Assembly (NCBI GenBank): GCA_964640665.1
Contig: CAZXHT010000018.1
Location: 1 to 64,000, forward strand
Length of the DNA stretch: 64,000 nt
DNA from: DATKYQ01 sp964640665
Lineage (GTDB): Bacteria > Myxococcota > B64-G9
Direction of reading: 5' to 3'
In this document: in pieces, positions 7,971 through 16,908 of the stretch
How the letters are laid out: every line of letters starts with the position of its first letter
Position numbering within the stretch: position 1 is the stretch's first letter
Notes under the pieces: model-generated
What the model was told of the DNA's origin: nothing
The model's database searches: none
The model's input: the letters and a program-made list of their open reading frames with translations, nothing else
Made by a program: the position numbers and the translations under genes

Positions 7971-9284
7971 ATGATGACACGGCGTCTTATCTTGATTGGG
8001 GTAACTTGTTGCTTGAGTCTCTGCACAAGGGCACGGGCCGGAGGCAACTTCAAAGCGCTGCATGAGGTGATCCGCCACTATCAGGTGGCTTTCGTGGGCC
8101 GGGCGAACCTCGAGTCCCTCTTATCGGGGGGCTTGAGCGGCTTGAAGCTGGCGGCTCCCGGTTGCGAAATCAGTGTCCTGGCTACACCGTTTCGTTACCT
8201 GGTGCGGGCAAAGTCTAAAACCTTGAAAATCGGCCGGACGGCGACAGCCGGCTTTGTCGGGCTCGAAAAAGCGCTTTCCAGCGCGGGAAGGCTTGTCGAG
8301 CGGGCCGGGCTTTCCAAGGATCACCAGCGACTGGAACACGGCATGATTCGCGGGATGACCGAGTGTGACGGAGATCCCTGGACTGTTTTCCTCGATCAGC
8401 GCCTGTACGGCAGGCTGCTTGATGATGGCACGCGAAAAATGGGTGACCTTGGTCTGCTGGTGGAGCCGCACGGCATGAAGCTTTCGGTGCTGGATGCCAG
8501 CCCGGGCATGCCGGCCTACAAGGCCGGAATCCGTGTCGGCATGGAGGTGGAAAGCGTGGCCGGCAGGCCGGCGGGAAGGCTGGAAGAGCTGGAAGCGCTG
8601 GCGTTGATGCGCGGAGAAGTCGGCAGTCGGGTCGAGTTGCTGGTTGGCGGCAAGAAATACAGTCTCGAAAGAGCACCGGAGCCCAAGCGCAACATCTCGG
8701 TAGATCCGCCCGTCGACGGAATAGCCGTGGTTCATCTGCTCAACTTCCGCGCCGGCACGGGCGACAGGCTTGCTTCAGTCTTGCGTAAACTGGCCTCCAT
8801 GGGCATGCATGGCATGATCCTCGATTTGCGCGGCAATCCCGGGGGGCTGGTTACCGAAGGAACCGGAGTCGTAGGACTGTTTATCAATGGAGGAAAGGTC
8901 GTAAGTGTCGTCGGTCGCAATCATCTCAGAACCGAAGTGGAGCAAAGCCCGCGTCCCGGGCCCTACAGGCAACTGCCGCTGGTTGTGCTCACCGATCACC
9001 GCTCGGCCAGCGTCTCGGAAATTGTTATCCTGGCCCTCAAGGACTACGGGCGAGCCAAGATCGTTGGCATCAAAACACTGGGTAAAGGAACAGTCCAGGT
9101 GATCATGGAATTGATGGATGGTTCGGCGCTGAAAATATCCACAGGCAGGTACTATTCGCCCAAGGGCAATCCGCTCTATGAGGGCATCGAACCCGATGTC
9201 AGCCTGGCCTGGGACGGTGTCGGAAAGGACATACAGCTGGAACGGGCCAAGGAGATTATCTCCCGGCTGATGAAAGGAAAATAA
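7971..9284 (+). CDS. Secreted S41-family (C-terminal processing/Tsp-like) peptidase
   Basis: The protein (437 residues) has a signal peptide (ending about ARA-GG), a helical region, a PDZ-like domain (about 157-235, including GLLVEPHGMKLSVLDASPGMPAYKAG) and an S41 protease core. The catalytic pair is visible: Ser345 in DHRSASVSE and Lys372 in GKGTVQ. The IILDLRGNPGG-type strand also appears (MILDLRGNPGGL). Such periplasmic proteases trim or degrade envelope proteins. The ATG at 7971 has GGAGG 5 nt upstream. It is followed after 4 nt by a LolA-like carrier gene, then barrel and RND genes, so it may process a member of that export module; this is inference. Confidence 0.92.
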   Translation: MMTRRLILIGVTCCLSLCTRARAGGNFKALHEVIRHYQVAFVGRANLESLLSGGLSGLKLAAPGCEISVLATPFRYLVRAKSKTLKIGRTATAGFVGLEKALSSAGRLVERAGLSKDHQRLEHGMIRGMTECDGDPWTVFLDQRLYGRLLDDGTRKMGDLGLLVEPHGMKLSVLDASPGMPAYKAGIRVGMEVESVAGRPAGRLEELEALALMRGEVGSRVELLVGGKKYSLERAPEPKRNISVDPPVDGIAVVHLLNFRAGTGDRLASVLRKLASMGMHGMILDLRGNPGGLVTEGTGVVGLFINGGKVVSVVGRNHLRTEVEQSPRPGPYRQLPLVVLTDHRSASVSEIVILALKDYGRAKIVGIKTLGKGTVQVIMELMDGSALKISTGRYYSPKGNPLYEGIEPDVSLAWDGVGKDIQLERAKEIISRLMKGK

Positions 9285-9288
9285 CACG

Positions 9289-10023
9289 ATGAAAAACCTT
9301 GCGATGTTGACGACTTGCGCGGCGATTTCCCTGCTCGTGGCCGGCCAGGCACAAGCGCTGAGCGGTGAGGAAATCTTGAAAAAAATGGATGCCGCCGAGT
9401 ACGCGGCCAAGGACACGATCGCCGTCATCTCCATGGAACTCGAGGAAGAGGGCGGCCGTATATCGAAGCGTAAGATGAAGATGTACCAGCAAGGCGCGAA
9501 AAAACGCCTGATCCAGTTCAAGAGCCCTGCCGACGTCAAGGGCATCGGTTTTCTGGATGTCGACGGCAAAATGTACGTCTACCTGCCGGCCTTTCACAAG
9601 ATTCGCAGGATCGCGGGCAGCGTAAAAAACGAAAACTTCGCCGGCACCGATTTCGCCCATGACGACCTGAGCAGCGAGCGCTTCTCCGATAGACTCACGG
9701 CAACAGCGGTGCGTGACGAAGGTGATCATTACCTGGTCGAATGCAGGGAGAAGGACGACTCTCGTTACTCCAAGCTCGTTTTCGGTGTCCGCAAGAAAGA
9801 TTTCATGTTCGACTCGGTTGAGTATTTCGACAAGTCGGGCAAGCGCTGGAAAGTGTTCAAGCGCAGCCAGTTCAAGCCGGTCGGGAAATACGTACAAAGC
9901 TACTTTGCCGAGATGACCGATCTCAAGAAGAAACACAAGACGCGCATGATTGTCGAATCGATCAAATGCGACTCGGGCCTGCGCGAGCGCAGGTTCTCCA
10001 AGCGGCAGCTGAAGCGCCTGTAA
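9289..10023 (+). CDS. LolA-like periplasmic lipid/lipoprotein carrier
   Basis: A 244-residue protein with a signal peptide (ending QAQA-LS) and the fold signature of the LolA_like outer-membrane lipoprotein-sorting family: EEILKKMDAAEYAAKDTIAVISM, LIQFKSPADVKGIGFLDVDG, MYVYLPAFHKIRRIAG, NFAGTDFAHDDLS. Members of this family are commonly encoded next to MMPL/RND transporters, as here, and are thought to ferry lipids or lipoproteins across the periplasm. This is not canonical LolA, since no LolCDE or LolB gene is near. AAAGGAAAA precedes the start. It belongs to an S41-LolA-barrel-RND unit. Confidence 0.85.
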   Translation: MKNLAMLTTCAAISLLVAGQAQALSGEEILKKMDAAEYAAKDTIAVISMELEEEGGRISKRKMKMYQQGAKKRLIQFKSPADVKGIGFLDVDGKMYVYLPAFHKIRRIAGSVKNENFAGTDFAHDDLSSERFSDRLTATAVRDEGDHYLVECREKDDSRYSKLVFGVRKKDFMFDSVEYFDKSGKRWKVFKRSQFKPVGKYVQSYFAEMTDLKKKHKTRMIVESIKCDSGLRERRFSKRQLKRL

Positions 10024-10050
10024 CACACCAGACACTGGAGAATGACTGTC

Positions 10051-11475
10051 GTGAAACGCCTGGAATGCTGCTTGCTGCTGATGCTTTTTGCGATCTGCCC
10101 GGCAGCGCTTGCAGACATGGAGTTGAACGGTGTCATCGCCACCGAGAACTACCTGGGCCTGAAGAAGGCCGAGTTCTACAATTTTCGCAACGCCAACCTC
10201 TTGCGACTCAAGATCAAGGCCCACCCCGCAAAACAGGTCGCCGCCCTGGCCGATATCGAGTTGCGCAACACAAATTTCACGGCGCTGCAGACGATATCCG
10301 ACCTGTGGGACAGGGGCTCGGTCGATCCAGTCAGTTGGAGGATCAACCAGGCCTACCTGGACATCTACGGATTCCTGTTCGACAGCGATGCGCTGACATT
10401 GGACATCAGGGCAGGCAAGCAAAACATTGCCTGGGGCGAAGCCGACGGATTCAACCCGACCAACAACTTCGACCCCTACAACCTCGAAAACCCGCTGGAT
10501 TTAAAAGAGCACCTCGGCAACGTTGCTTTCAAGGCCACTTTCACCATAGCCGACGAGTTGCTCACTATCGAGGGCGTTGTCGCCCCGCGTTTCTTGCCCG
10601 CGGTGCTGCCGGTGGAACTCTTCATCGGAGACGATCCGCTCAACAACCCGCTGGTACCGGCGATCGACCCGCAAATGCTGGCTTTACTCGAGAGCCTGAA
10701 CACGGATCTTGTCGGCCCGGACAACGACGCCATCCGCACGCTCGCTCCCGACTGGAACGCGGGCAACATAATGGCCGGCGCCAGGATGAAATGGTCGCTC
10801 TTCGATATCGACATGTCGCTGAGCTATTTCCACGGACGCGACAGCATCCCGGTCCTGGGCGGCAGCCAGGGTGAATTTGCCTCATCAGCGGATCAGGGCT
10901 GTCCGATCGAGGGCCGGGGGTGTCTGATCATCAGCGACGTCGAACTGGTGTTTCCAAAAATGGACGTTTTGGGATTCGATTTTCGCGCCGATGTGTGGGG
11001 CATCGGTGTCTGGGGTGAGGCGGGCCTCTATTTCCCGCAGGGCCTGACGGCGATTACCACCGTGGCCGGCGGGGAGATGGCGCGAATAAAAGTGATAGAC
11101 GACCAGCCGTTCACCAAGTGGACGCTGGGTGCCGAATACACCTTCACCGGCGGCTGGTATCTCAACCTGCAATGGGTGCACGGTTTTTTCACCGAGCATA
11201 GCGGGCACGACCTGCACGACTATCTCTTCGCTGTATTCAGAAAGAGCCTGCTGTCCGAGCGCCTTAAATTCGAGCTTACACTGGGAGGTGAGTTGGATAC
11301 GACCCGTGGGCGCCGTGGTCTGGCGGGGCTGCTGGAGGCAACCGTTTCCTACCAACCGTTCGACGGGGCGGAAGTGCTTTTGGGCTATATCATGACGCGT
11401 GGGGAGGGGGGAACCGGTCTCGATATGTTCGAGCCGCTCGACCAGGTATTTCTGAAATTCAAGGCCGAGTTCTGA
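10051..11475 (+). CDS. Outer-membrane beta-barrel protein (DUF1302-like context)
   Basis: The product (474 residues) has a signal peptide (LLLMLFAICPAALA) and alternating amphipathic strands that end in a C-terminal Phe (QVFLKFKAEF), the usual signal for outer-membrane barrel assembly. Internal blocks such as LDIRAGKQNIAWGEADGFNPTN and a plug-like loop with two Cys (CPIEGRGC) are seen. I do not assign a family with certainty; its place between a LolA-like gene and an RND transporter matches that of DUF1302 proteins elsewhere. GTG 10051 lies 10 nt after GGAG; the ATG at 10042 is only 1 nt from it and is less likely. It probably acts as the outer-membrane partner of the RND pump. Confidence 0.75.
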   Translation: MKRLECCLLLMLFAICPAALADMELNGVIATENYLGLKKAEFYNFRNANLLRLKIKAHPAKQVAALADIELRNTNFTALQTISDLWDRGSVDPVSWRINQAYLDIYGFLFDSDALTLDIRAGKQNIAWGEADGFNPTNNFDPYNLENPLDLKEHLGNVAFKATFTIADELLTIEGVVAPRFLPAVLPVELFIGDDPLNNPLVPAIDPQMLALLESLNTDLVGPDNDAIRTLAPDWNAGNIMAGARMKWSLFDIDMSLSYFHGRDSIPVLGGSQGEFASSADQGCPIEGRGCLIISDVELVFPKMDVLGFDFRADVWGIGVWGEAGLYFPQGLTAITTVAGGEMARIKVIDDQPFTKWTLGAEYTFTGGWYLNLQWVHGFFTEHSGHDLHDYLFAVFRKSLLSERLKFELTLGGELDTTRGRRGLAGLLEATVSYQPFDGAEVLLGYIMTRGEGGTGLDMFEPLDQVFLKFKAEF

Positions 11476-11485
11476 GGACTGTGCA

Positions 11486-14365
11486 ATGGAAAGCTTTGCC
11501 CGCTGGGTGATCCGTCATCGATTGGCCATCGTCGTCCTGGTGGCCTTGCTGACGATCGCGGGAATCGTCTCGATTGTGAATTTCTCAAGGGTGGAAAGCG
11601 ACATCAGCAAATTCCTGCCGCCGGAAGATCCGGTGGTGGTTCGTTTCAACCGGGCCGGCGAGCGCTTCGGCACCGTGGCCGTGGCCATGGTGGCAGTGGA
11701 GTCGGACGATCTCTTCGGCAGGCCGGGGCTCGAACGCATCAAGCGTCTGACCGACTCGTTTGTAAAGATCCCCGGCGTTTCATGGGTAGTCAGTCTGACC
11801 AACGTCGACGACGTCAAGCAGACCATCATCGATGGTGAAAAAGCCGTCTCGGTTCAGAGACTGTTGCCTGACGGCGCAGTACCAAACGACCCCGCCGGCT
11901 TGCGGAAGTTACGCGCCTACGTCTTGTCACGTGAGCGTCTGGTCGGCACGGTCGTCAGCCGGGACGGCCGGATCGCCAACCTGATCGTCAACATCCGGGC
12001 CGACGCGGACAGGGTCGAGGTCGCGCGCACCATCGAGAAGGCGGCTCGACGGGCAGCGCCGGGCGCGCGCCTGTACTTCTCTGGATTTCCCTTCTGGATG
12101 AAAACCATGTCCGACATGATCCTGGGTGACATGATCATCCTGGTTCCGTTCGTCACCCTGGTGATCATCATCATCCTGCTTTTGTCGTTCGGGTCGCTGC
12201 GCGGTGTTTTGTTGCCCTTGGCGACGGTGCTGATTAGCTCGGTCTGGGCCATGGGGCTGATGGCCGCCCTGGACATTCCCATTACCACCCTCTCGAATAC
12301 CGTGCCGGTGCTATTGATCGCCCTGGGCACTGCCTATGCAATACACCTGCTGCACCGTTACAACGAGGTCGCGGGCGCAAACGCCCCCGGCGATGAGTTG
12401 ATCGGATCCGCCATGGCCGACGTGATGCTGCCGATCTGCATGGCCGGCCTGACAACCGTGATCGGTTTCTTGTCCTTTCTGACCTCGAGCCTGGTGTTCA
12501 TCCGCCAGACAGGAGTGATAGCGGCCTTCGGTATTTTTACGGCCATGTTGATCGCCTTGATCTTCCTGCCGGCGATTTTGTCCTGGCTCAAGCCGCCGAA
12601 AGCAAAGGCTGCAGAACACGGCAAAATGCTGTTTGTCCTTACCCGCATGGCCGACCGGGCAGGCCCTGCGATCATACGCCGGCGCCGGGCAGTGTTGGTT
12701 GTCTCAGCGGTTGTAGCCGTGGTGGCGGCGGCGTTTTTACCCTCGCTCAATCGGCGCTTCGACATGGTTGCCTACTTTCCCGCGAACAGCGACGTGCGCC
12801 GGGCGGACGACATGATGCGCCGCGAGCTGGGTGGCAATGTTCCTCTGTGGGTGACGGTCGGAGGCCGGGTCAAGAACGTCTTCACGCTCAAGTCCATGCT
12901 GTTGGTCGAAAAATTCCTGAGGACCGTTCCCGGTGTCAACAATCCCAGGTCGATAGCCGGCCTGCTGGCCGAGATAAACTCGGCCATGAACGGACGCCTG
13001 GCGATTCCAGACACCAACGCGGGAGTCGGCAACCTGTGGCTGAACCTCGAAGGCAGGGATATACTCGATCAGCTCGTCTCATCGGACGGCAAGCATAGCT
13101 TGATCCAGGCCGTCTGCGACACCGCCGACACGGCCGTGCTGAGAAAAACAGCGAGCAAGGTCGAAGCGTTTATAAAAAAGCTTCCCCGCCGGGCAAGACT
13201 CGTGAATCTCGACTCGGCCGCAGAACCCCTGGCCGCCCGGGCCAGGCGCGCGCGGATGCAGCGTACGGCGGAGTTGGCCGCGCTGGACATCGAGTTCAGA
13301 TTGGGAGGGGCCTTGCCAACCCGGAAGATCGAGGCCTTGATATCACAAGTCCTGCGATCGAAGCCTGAGACCAAGCCCGAAAGCTTAGCCGGGAAATTCA
13401 CGGCCTTCATGTTATCCGACGAATCCGACCTCGAGTTTTCCGATCGGGAGCTGGCTGACAAAGTGGCCCGGGCCGCGGCGAAACTCTTCTCCGGGCGCCG
13501 CGCCGATCCCGGGGCGTTGCAAAAGGCAATTCAAACAAACATTCCCGCCGAAATGCTGAGCGCGGACCCCGAAGCGGCCGATTACCTGGCCAAGTCGTTG
13601 TGGTTGCTGGGCCGCGAGATCGATCGCGAAAACCAGGAGGAGATGCTGCTCTCCGAGCTGCTTCAGGCATTGCCGCCGGAAGCTGCAGATAACAGCCGCC
13701 TGCGAGAAGATCTCAGGGGCGACATTTCCGAGTTGAACGACGGGCTGGTCTACCTGCCTCTCGAAGCATCCGAGAATGCGAATACGGCCGAGGTGCAAAG
13801 CCTGCAATTTCAGCAGACGGGCATGCACCTGATCTCGGTCAACGTAGACAATCGTATCATATTCAGCCAGTTGTCCTCATTGGGCCTGGCGGTGCTGATG
13901 GCCACGATCCTGTTGATGCTCCAGTTTCGTTCGTTCGTGGCCGGCCTGCTGGGCATGATTCCGATGCTGCTGACATTGCTGGTCAACTTCGGCGTGATGG
14001 GGGCCTTCAAGATCGACCTCGAGCCCGCCACGGTCCTGATTGCTTCAATGGTCGTCGGAGTGGGCATCGACTACACCATCCATTTCATGTCGCGCACCAG
14101 GCTGGAGATGATCAGGCGCGGCGAGATGGCTGGCGCCCTGGATGTCACCCTGCGCACGGCCGGGCGCGCGATTGTAATAAACGCGCTGACGGTTGCCGGC
14201 GGGCAGCTTGTGTTCTTGGCAGGTCAGATGGTTCCGCTGAAGACTTTCGGCGTGCTGCTGGCTCTGGCCATGCTGATAAGCGCATTGACCTCGGTGATCG
14301 TCATGCCCGCCATCCTGATGTTTTCCAAACCGAGGTTTATCGCAGGCGGCAAACCAGGCGCCTAA
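11486..14365 (+). CDS. MMPL/RND-superfamily transporter (HAE3-like)
   Basis: The 959-residue inner-membrane protein shows the duplicated RND layout: one helix (about 12-30), a large periplasmic domain, five helices with the sterol-sensing-like TTLSNTVPVLLIALGTAYAIH block, then a second copy with another periplasmic domain and final helices containing VVGVGIDYTIHFMSRTR. Its size and motifs fit transporters of hydrophobic molecules such as lipids or hopanoids rather than AcrB-type drug pumps. The second periplasmic domain is long (about 430 residues) and charged. GAGG precedes the ATG. It is the last gene of the module and overlaps the convergent gene by 4 nt. The cargo is unknown. Confidence 0.9.
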   Translation: MESFARWVIRHRLAIVVLVALLTIAGIVSIVNFSRVESDISKFLPPEDPVVVRFNRAGERFGTVAVAMVAVESDDLFGRPGLERIKRLTDSFVKIPGVSWVVSLTNVDDVKQTIIDGEKAVSVQRLLPDGAVPNDPAGLRKLRAYVLSRERLVGTVVSRDGRIANLIVNIRADADRVEVARTIEKAARRAAPGARLYFSGFPFWMKTMSDMILGDMIILVPFVTLVIIIILLLSFGSLRGVLLPLATVLISSVWAMGLMAALDIPITTLSNTVPVLLIALGTAYAIHLLHRYNEVAGANAPGDELIGSAMADVMLPICMAGLTTVIGFLSFLTSSLVFIRQTGVIAAFGIFTAMLIALIFLPAILSWLKPPKAKAAEHGKMLFVLTRMADRAGPAIIRRRRAVLVVSAVVAVVAAAFLPSLNRRFDMVAYFPANSDVRRADDMMRRELGGNVPLWVTVGGRVKNVFTLKSMLLVEKFLRTVPGVNNPRSIAGLLAEINSAMNGRLAIPDTNAGVGNLWLNLEGRDILDQLVSSDGKHSLIQAVCDTADTAVLRKTASKVEAFIKKLPRRARLVNLDSAAEPLAARARRARMQRTAELAALDIEFRLGGALPTRKIEALISQVLRSKPETKPESLAGKFTAFMLSDESDLEFSDRELADKVARAAAKLFSGRRADPGALQKAIQTNIPAEMLSADPEAADYLAKSLWLLGREIDRENQEEMLLSELLQALPPEAADNSRLREDLRGDISELNDGLVYLPLEASENANTAEVQSLQFQQTGMHLISVNVDNRIIFSQLSSLGLAVLMATILLMLQFRSFVAGLLGMIPMLLTLLVNFGVMGAFKIDLEPATVLIASMVVGVGIDYTIHFMSRTRLEMIRRGEMAGALDVTLRTAGRAIVINALTVAGGQLVFLAGQMVPLKTFGVLLALAMLISALTSVIVMPAILMFSKPRFIAGGKPGA

Positions 14366-14868
14366 TGCTTCTTCCCGGCGCGCTTGTGCCTTGCTTTTCG
14401 AGAGTTGAAACGCATCGGGTAGCGACCGACTTCTTGGCCCTCGATCTTAATCGTAAAGTAGTAAATGCCGGCCGCGGGGATCTTCAGGTGGTCCCAGTCG
14501 ACGGCCTGGCTGACTTGGCCCACTCTGCCCAGATCCAGCACCCCGTCCACATGCTGCAGCCTGTCGCCGGCCTTGTCGATGATCGAGAAGACGAACTCCA
14601 CCTCGCCGCTGGTGGTCGGCGACGAGATCGTTGTACATGACTCGAAATGGGGGATCTCGGCCGGAAAACCGGGCAGGTGCCAGGCTTTCAGTGAAACTCC
14701 CCCGGTCGCCCGGCAATGGCCCTCCTTGTCGAAGCTCACGCCCTGCGCGAAAAGCTGGCTTGTAATTTTGAAGACCGGAGTAGACTTCTTCTTCGGCTCG
14801 TCGTCGGCGCTCACTTGGGGAATGGCTGCAAACAGCATAAAGGCCATGATAAGTCCAGCTATCATCAT
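14362..14868 (-). CDS. Secreted hypothetical protein
   Basis: No family is recognised. The 168-residue product begins with a clear signal peptide (MMIAGLIMAFMLFAAIPQVSA, then DDEP) and is followed by a beta-rich region with two Cys and the pattern GIYYFTIKIEGQEVGRYPM near the end. That pattern resembles immunoglobulin-like strands of ligand- or cell-surface proteins. The C-terminus is strongly basic (RKARHKRAGKKH). GGAGG lies 4 nt before the ATG. It converges on the RND transporter gene with a 4-nt overlap and could be cotranscribed with nothing else seen here. Confidence 0.7.
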   Translation of the reverse strand: MMIAGLIMAFMLFAAIPQVSADDEPKKKSTPVFKITSQLFAQGVSFDKEGHCRATGGVSLKAWHLPGFPAEIPHFESCTTISSPTTSGEVEFVFSIIDKAGDRLQHVDGVLDLGRVGQVSQAVDWDHLKIPAAGIYYFTIKIEGQEVGRYPMRFNSRKARHKRAGKKH

Positions 14869-14946
14869 TGCACCTCCAATTTGTTTGTGTCACAATCCGA
14901 CGGTGGTTTCAAAAGGTAGTTTTCCTGCGGGGCAGGGGAGGCTCGC

Positions 14947-15591
14947 TTGAGTAGGTGGACGCTTTTGGAATTCAGTTCCAGGGAGATGCTTTCGAAAAGC
15001 ATCGAAGATCGGGAGAGCCTCGTTCTTTTCTACCCGGCCATCGGTCAGATGCGGGCGGGACAACTGGTCGATTTGGACATTGCTGTCGGGGACATGAACG
15101 TGCTTTTCCCCATGCGGGCCACCGTGATTGCCAGGCGCACGCGCCCGCGCGGAACCAGCAAGCCACGCGGCGTGTACCTGGAAGTGATAGCGAAGGACAG
15201 GGAGCGTTTCGGCAGGTTATGCGAATTCGCCGACGGGCTCTGGGAGCCGGGCGTGCGCCGGTCTTCACCACGCCTGAGAACCGAGATGCGAGCCAGTTAT
15301 TTCATTCCCGATAACCTGCACCCGGGCACGATCCAGAACATGTGCGTCGAGGGATTGTTCCTGCGCACGGACGGCCCGCTGCTGGGCGTCGGTCAGGGGT
15401 TGTTCGTCAAGATCAAGCCTTCGGGTCTCTCGGCCTGGCTGAGGTTGGAATGCAGGGTTTGCTGGATCGACCCCGTCGAAAGCCGACAGGGAATGGGCCT
15501 CTATTGTTTCGGGCCCAAGAGGGGGCTGAAGCGACTTGCGGCCCTGGCTTCCCGCACAAGACGAAAGATGACCTTGCGAACTCCGGGGTGA
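14947..15591 (+). CDS. PilZ-like protein with two similar halves
   Basis: The 214-residue protein appears to contain two PilZ-like beta-barrel halves. The first (about 1-85) has SIEDRESLVLFYPAIGQM and VLFPMRATVIARRTRPRG. The second (about 95-200) has the arginine cluster RRSSPRLRTEMRASY and NMCVEGLFLRT, which fits the [D/N]xSxxG c-di-GMP motif with Cys in place of Ser, then ARLECRVCW-like strands and GMGLYCF. It may be a c-di-GMP receptor; the Cys substitution makes binding uncertain. The TTG start at 14947 has GGGGAGG 6 nt upstream. It is followed by a lipoprotein gene 31 nt downstream. Confidence 0.65.
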   Translation: MSRWTLLEFSSREMLSKSIEDRESLVLFYPAIGQMRAGQLVDLDIAVGDMNVLFPMRATVIARRTRPRGTSKPRGVYLEVIAKDRERFGRLCEFADGLWEPGVRRSSPRLRTEMRASYFIPDNLHPGTIQNMCVEGLFLRTDGPLLGVGQGLFVKIKPSGLSAWLRLECRVCWIDPVESRQGMGLYCFGPKRGLKRLAALASRTRRKMTLRTPG

Positions 15592-15622
15592 AACTGGTTC
15601 GAAATATTTTTTGGAGGCGAAG

Positions 15623-16708
15623 ATGAAAAAGGTGATTGTTGCCGGACTTTCTTTGTTGATGTTTTTGGCCGGTTGTACGAAATCCAAATATGACAAACTT
15701 GCCGACGCTTCCGAGGCAGAAAAGAAGGCGGCCGTAGAGTTGTGGGACAACTATCTTGCGGCGCTGGGCGAACGCAGTGCCAACAAGGATCCTGTCAGGC
15801 TAGCCCACTTCTTTTCGGGACCTTTGCTTGCCAGCCTGACAGAGGCCGATTTCAGCGCGCGAATAAAGAAGTGCCTCGGGCGTAAGAGGGCCGGCGCTTT
15901 TTCTAAGGTCAAGGTCGTATCGCTCAAGAACTCCGCGGACGGTTTCTTGATGATACTCGACTCCAGGGCGGGCGAGGCGGCCATCCCGCTGGTGCGGAAG
16001 GGAAAGCGAATGAAGTTCTCCGAGTTGCTGGCATCTACCGGCGACTGGACGTCCGAGCCGAAGGCAGGCCCGACCGCGATGCCCAGGGACAAATCGCTGC
16101 TTTACATCATGATGGTGATGAAGGACGAAAAAGCTCCCATCACAGACAGGCTGCGGGCGGCCGTCGGACTGGCGAAAAAGAAATATCGCCGACAGATCAT
16201 AACCAGCCAGAAAACGGTGAGCAATCCCATTGTCAGGCTGGGCCTGGGCCTGGCCAGGGTCAAGATCGACGGTTCGGACGAGTCCTTCATCCGCAATTTC
16301 CCGACCGCCGCGGCCGGCCTCGAAGCCTTGCAACAGGCCGATAAGGACATTTTCGAAGAGATGCTGGTCAAGCTGACCAACATGGGCTCGATGATCGAGG
16401 ATCCGCCGGTAAACGAGGCGCTTTACAAGGTCGCGGCCGGAGCGCCCGACTCGATGCGCCAACGTATGGGCAAGGCCCTCTACACGCTGGCCGAGGCCGG
16501 CCCACCCAGGTTCGCAAACGCTGTTGGGAATTTGGCCAAGGACATGCAGGCGGATAAGTCACTCAAGATCTACCTTGAGGAAGTCAAGCGCCGCGGCGGC
16601 AAGGCTCCAAAGATGTTGAAATTTCTGGGCAAGTTTTCCAGGATCGGAGAGCCGGCCGAGAGGAAGCTATGCAGGGAGTTGGCTGCACAAATCAACAAAT
16701 CGAGATAG
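15623..16708 (+). CDS. Lipoprotein of unknown function
   Basis: The 361-residue product carries a textbook lipoprotein signal (MKKVIVAGLSLLMFLAGC; Cys18). The mature part is alpha-helical and charged. The first half resembles a small alpha+beta domain (residues about 25-135), while the second half looks like helical repeats with MRQRMGKALYTLAEAG and EEVKRRGGKAPKMLKFLGK. No enzyme motif is recognised. The ATG at 15623 has GGAGGCGAAG directly upstream, so the earlier in-frame TTG is rejected. It lies upstream of dnaK but a 200-nt gap separates them. Confidence 0.75.
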   Translation: MKKVIVAGLSLLMFLAGCTKSKYDKLADASEAEKKAAVELWDNYLAALGERSANKDPVRLAHFFSGPLLASLTEADFSARIKKCLGRKRAGAFSKVKVVSLKNSADGFLMILDSRAGEAAIPLVRKGKRMKFSELLASTGDWTSEPKAGPTAMPRDKSLLYIMMVMKDEKAPITDRLRAAVGLAKKKYRRQIITSQKTVSNPIVRLGLGLARVKIDGSDESFIRNFPTAAAGLEALQQADKDIFEEMLVKLTNMGSMIEDPPVNEALYKVAAGAPDSMRQRMGKALYTLAEAGPPRFANAVGNLAKDMQADKSLKIYLEEVKRRGGKAPKMLKFLGKFSRIGEPAERKLCRELAAQINKSR

Positions 16709-16908
16709 TGCCTTGCCAATAGTTGATTTTTCCTAGATTTTTTTGTGATAGCCAGACGGCCGGCGGCCAGAGCCTGTGCCGCTGCGGGAACTGATCTCCG
16801 GTCGCGACGCCCCCTTGACATTCGTGAATACCGAACAATCTTTCATGTAGTGATAGGCAATCCGGGCCGGGGAACCCGGGGGACAAGAAATGACAAGGGA
16901 GGTGTGTA
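16709..16908 (+). promoter_or_regulatory. dnaK upstream region with candidate promoter
   Basis: This 200-nt gap has no gene. TTGACA at 16815-16820 is the best -35 box; a -10 box near 16837-16843 is poor (AATCTT/ATCTTT). The CTTGACA could also be read as a heat-shock-like -35, but the matching -10 is not clear. No CIRCE element was seen. GGGAGGTGT precedes the dnaK ATG. Confidence 0.35.

Noticed and set aside
9256..10422. 388-codon open frame on the minus strand opposite the LolA-like and barrel genes
   Set aside because: The plus-strand genes have signal peptides, ribosome-binding sites and family motifs; the antisense frame has none and is a product of GC-rich codon use.
16709..16908. CIRCE (HrcA) element upstream of dnaK
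   Set aside because: TTAGCACTC-N9-GAGTGCTAA or a near match was not seen.
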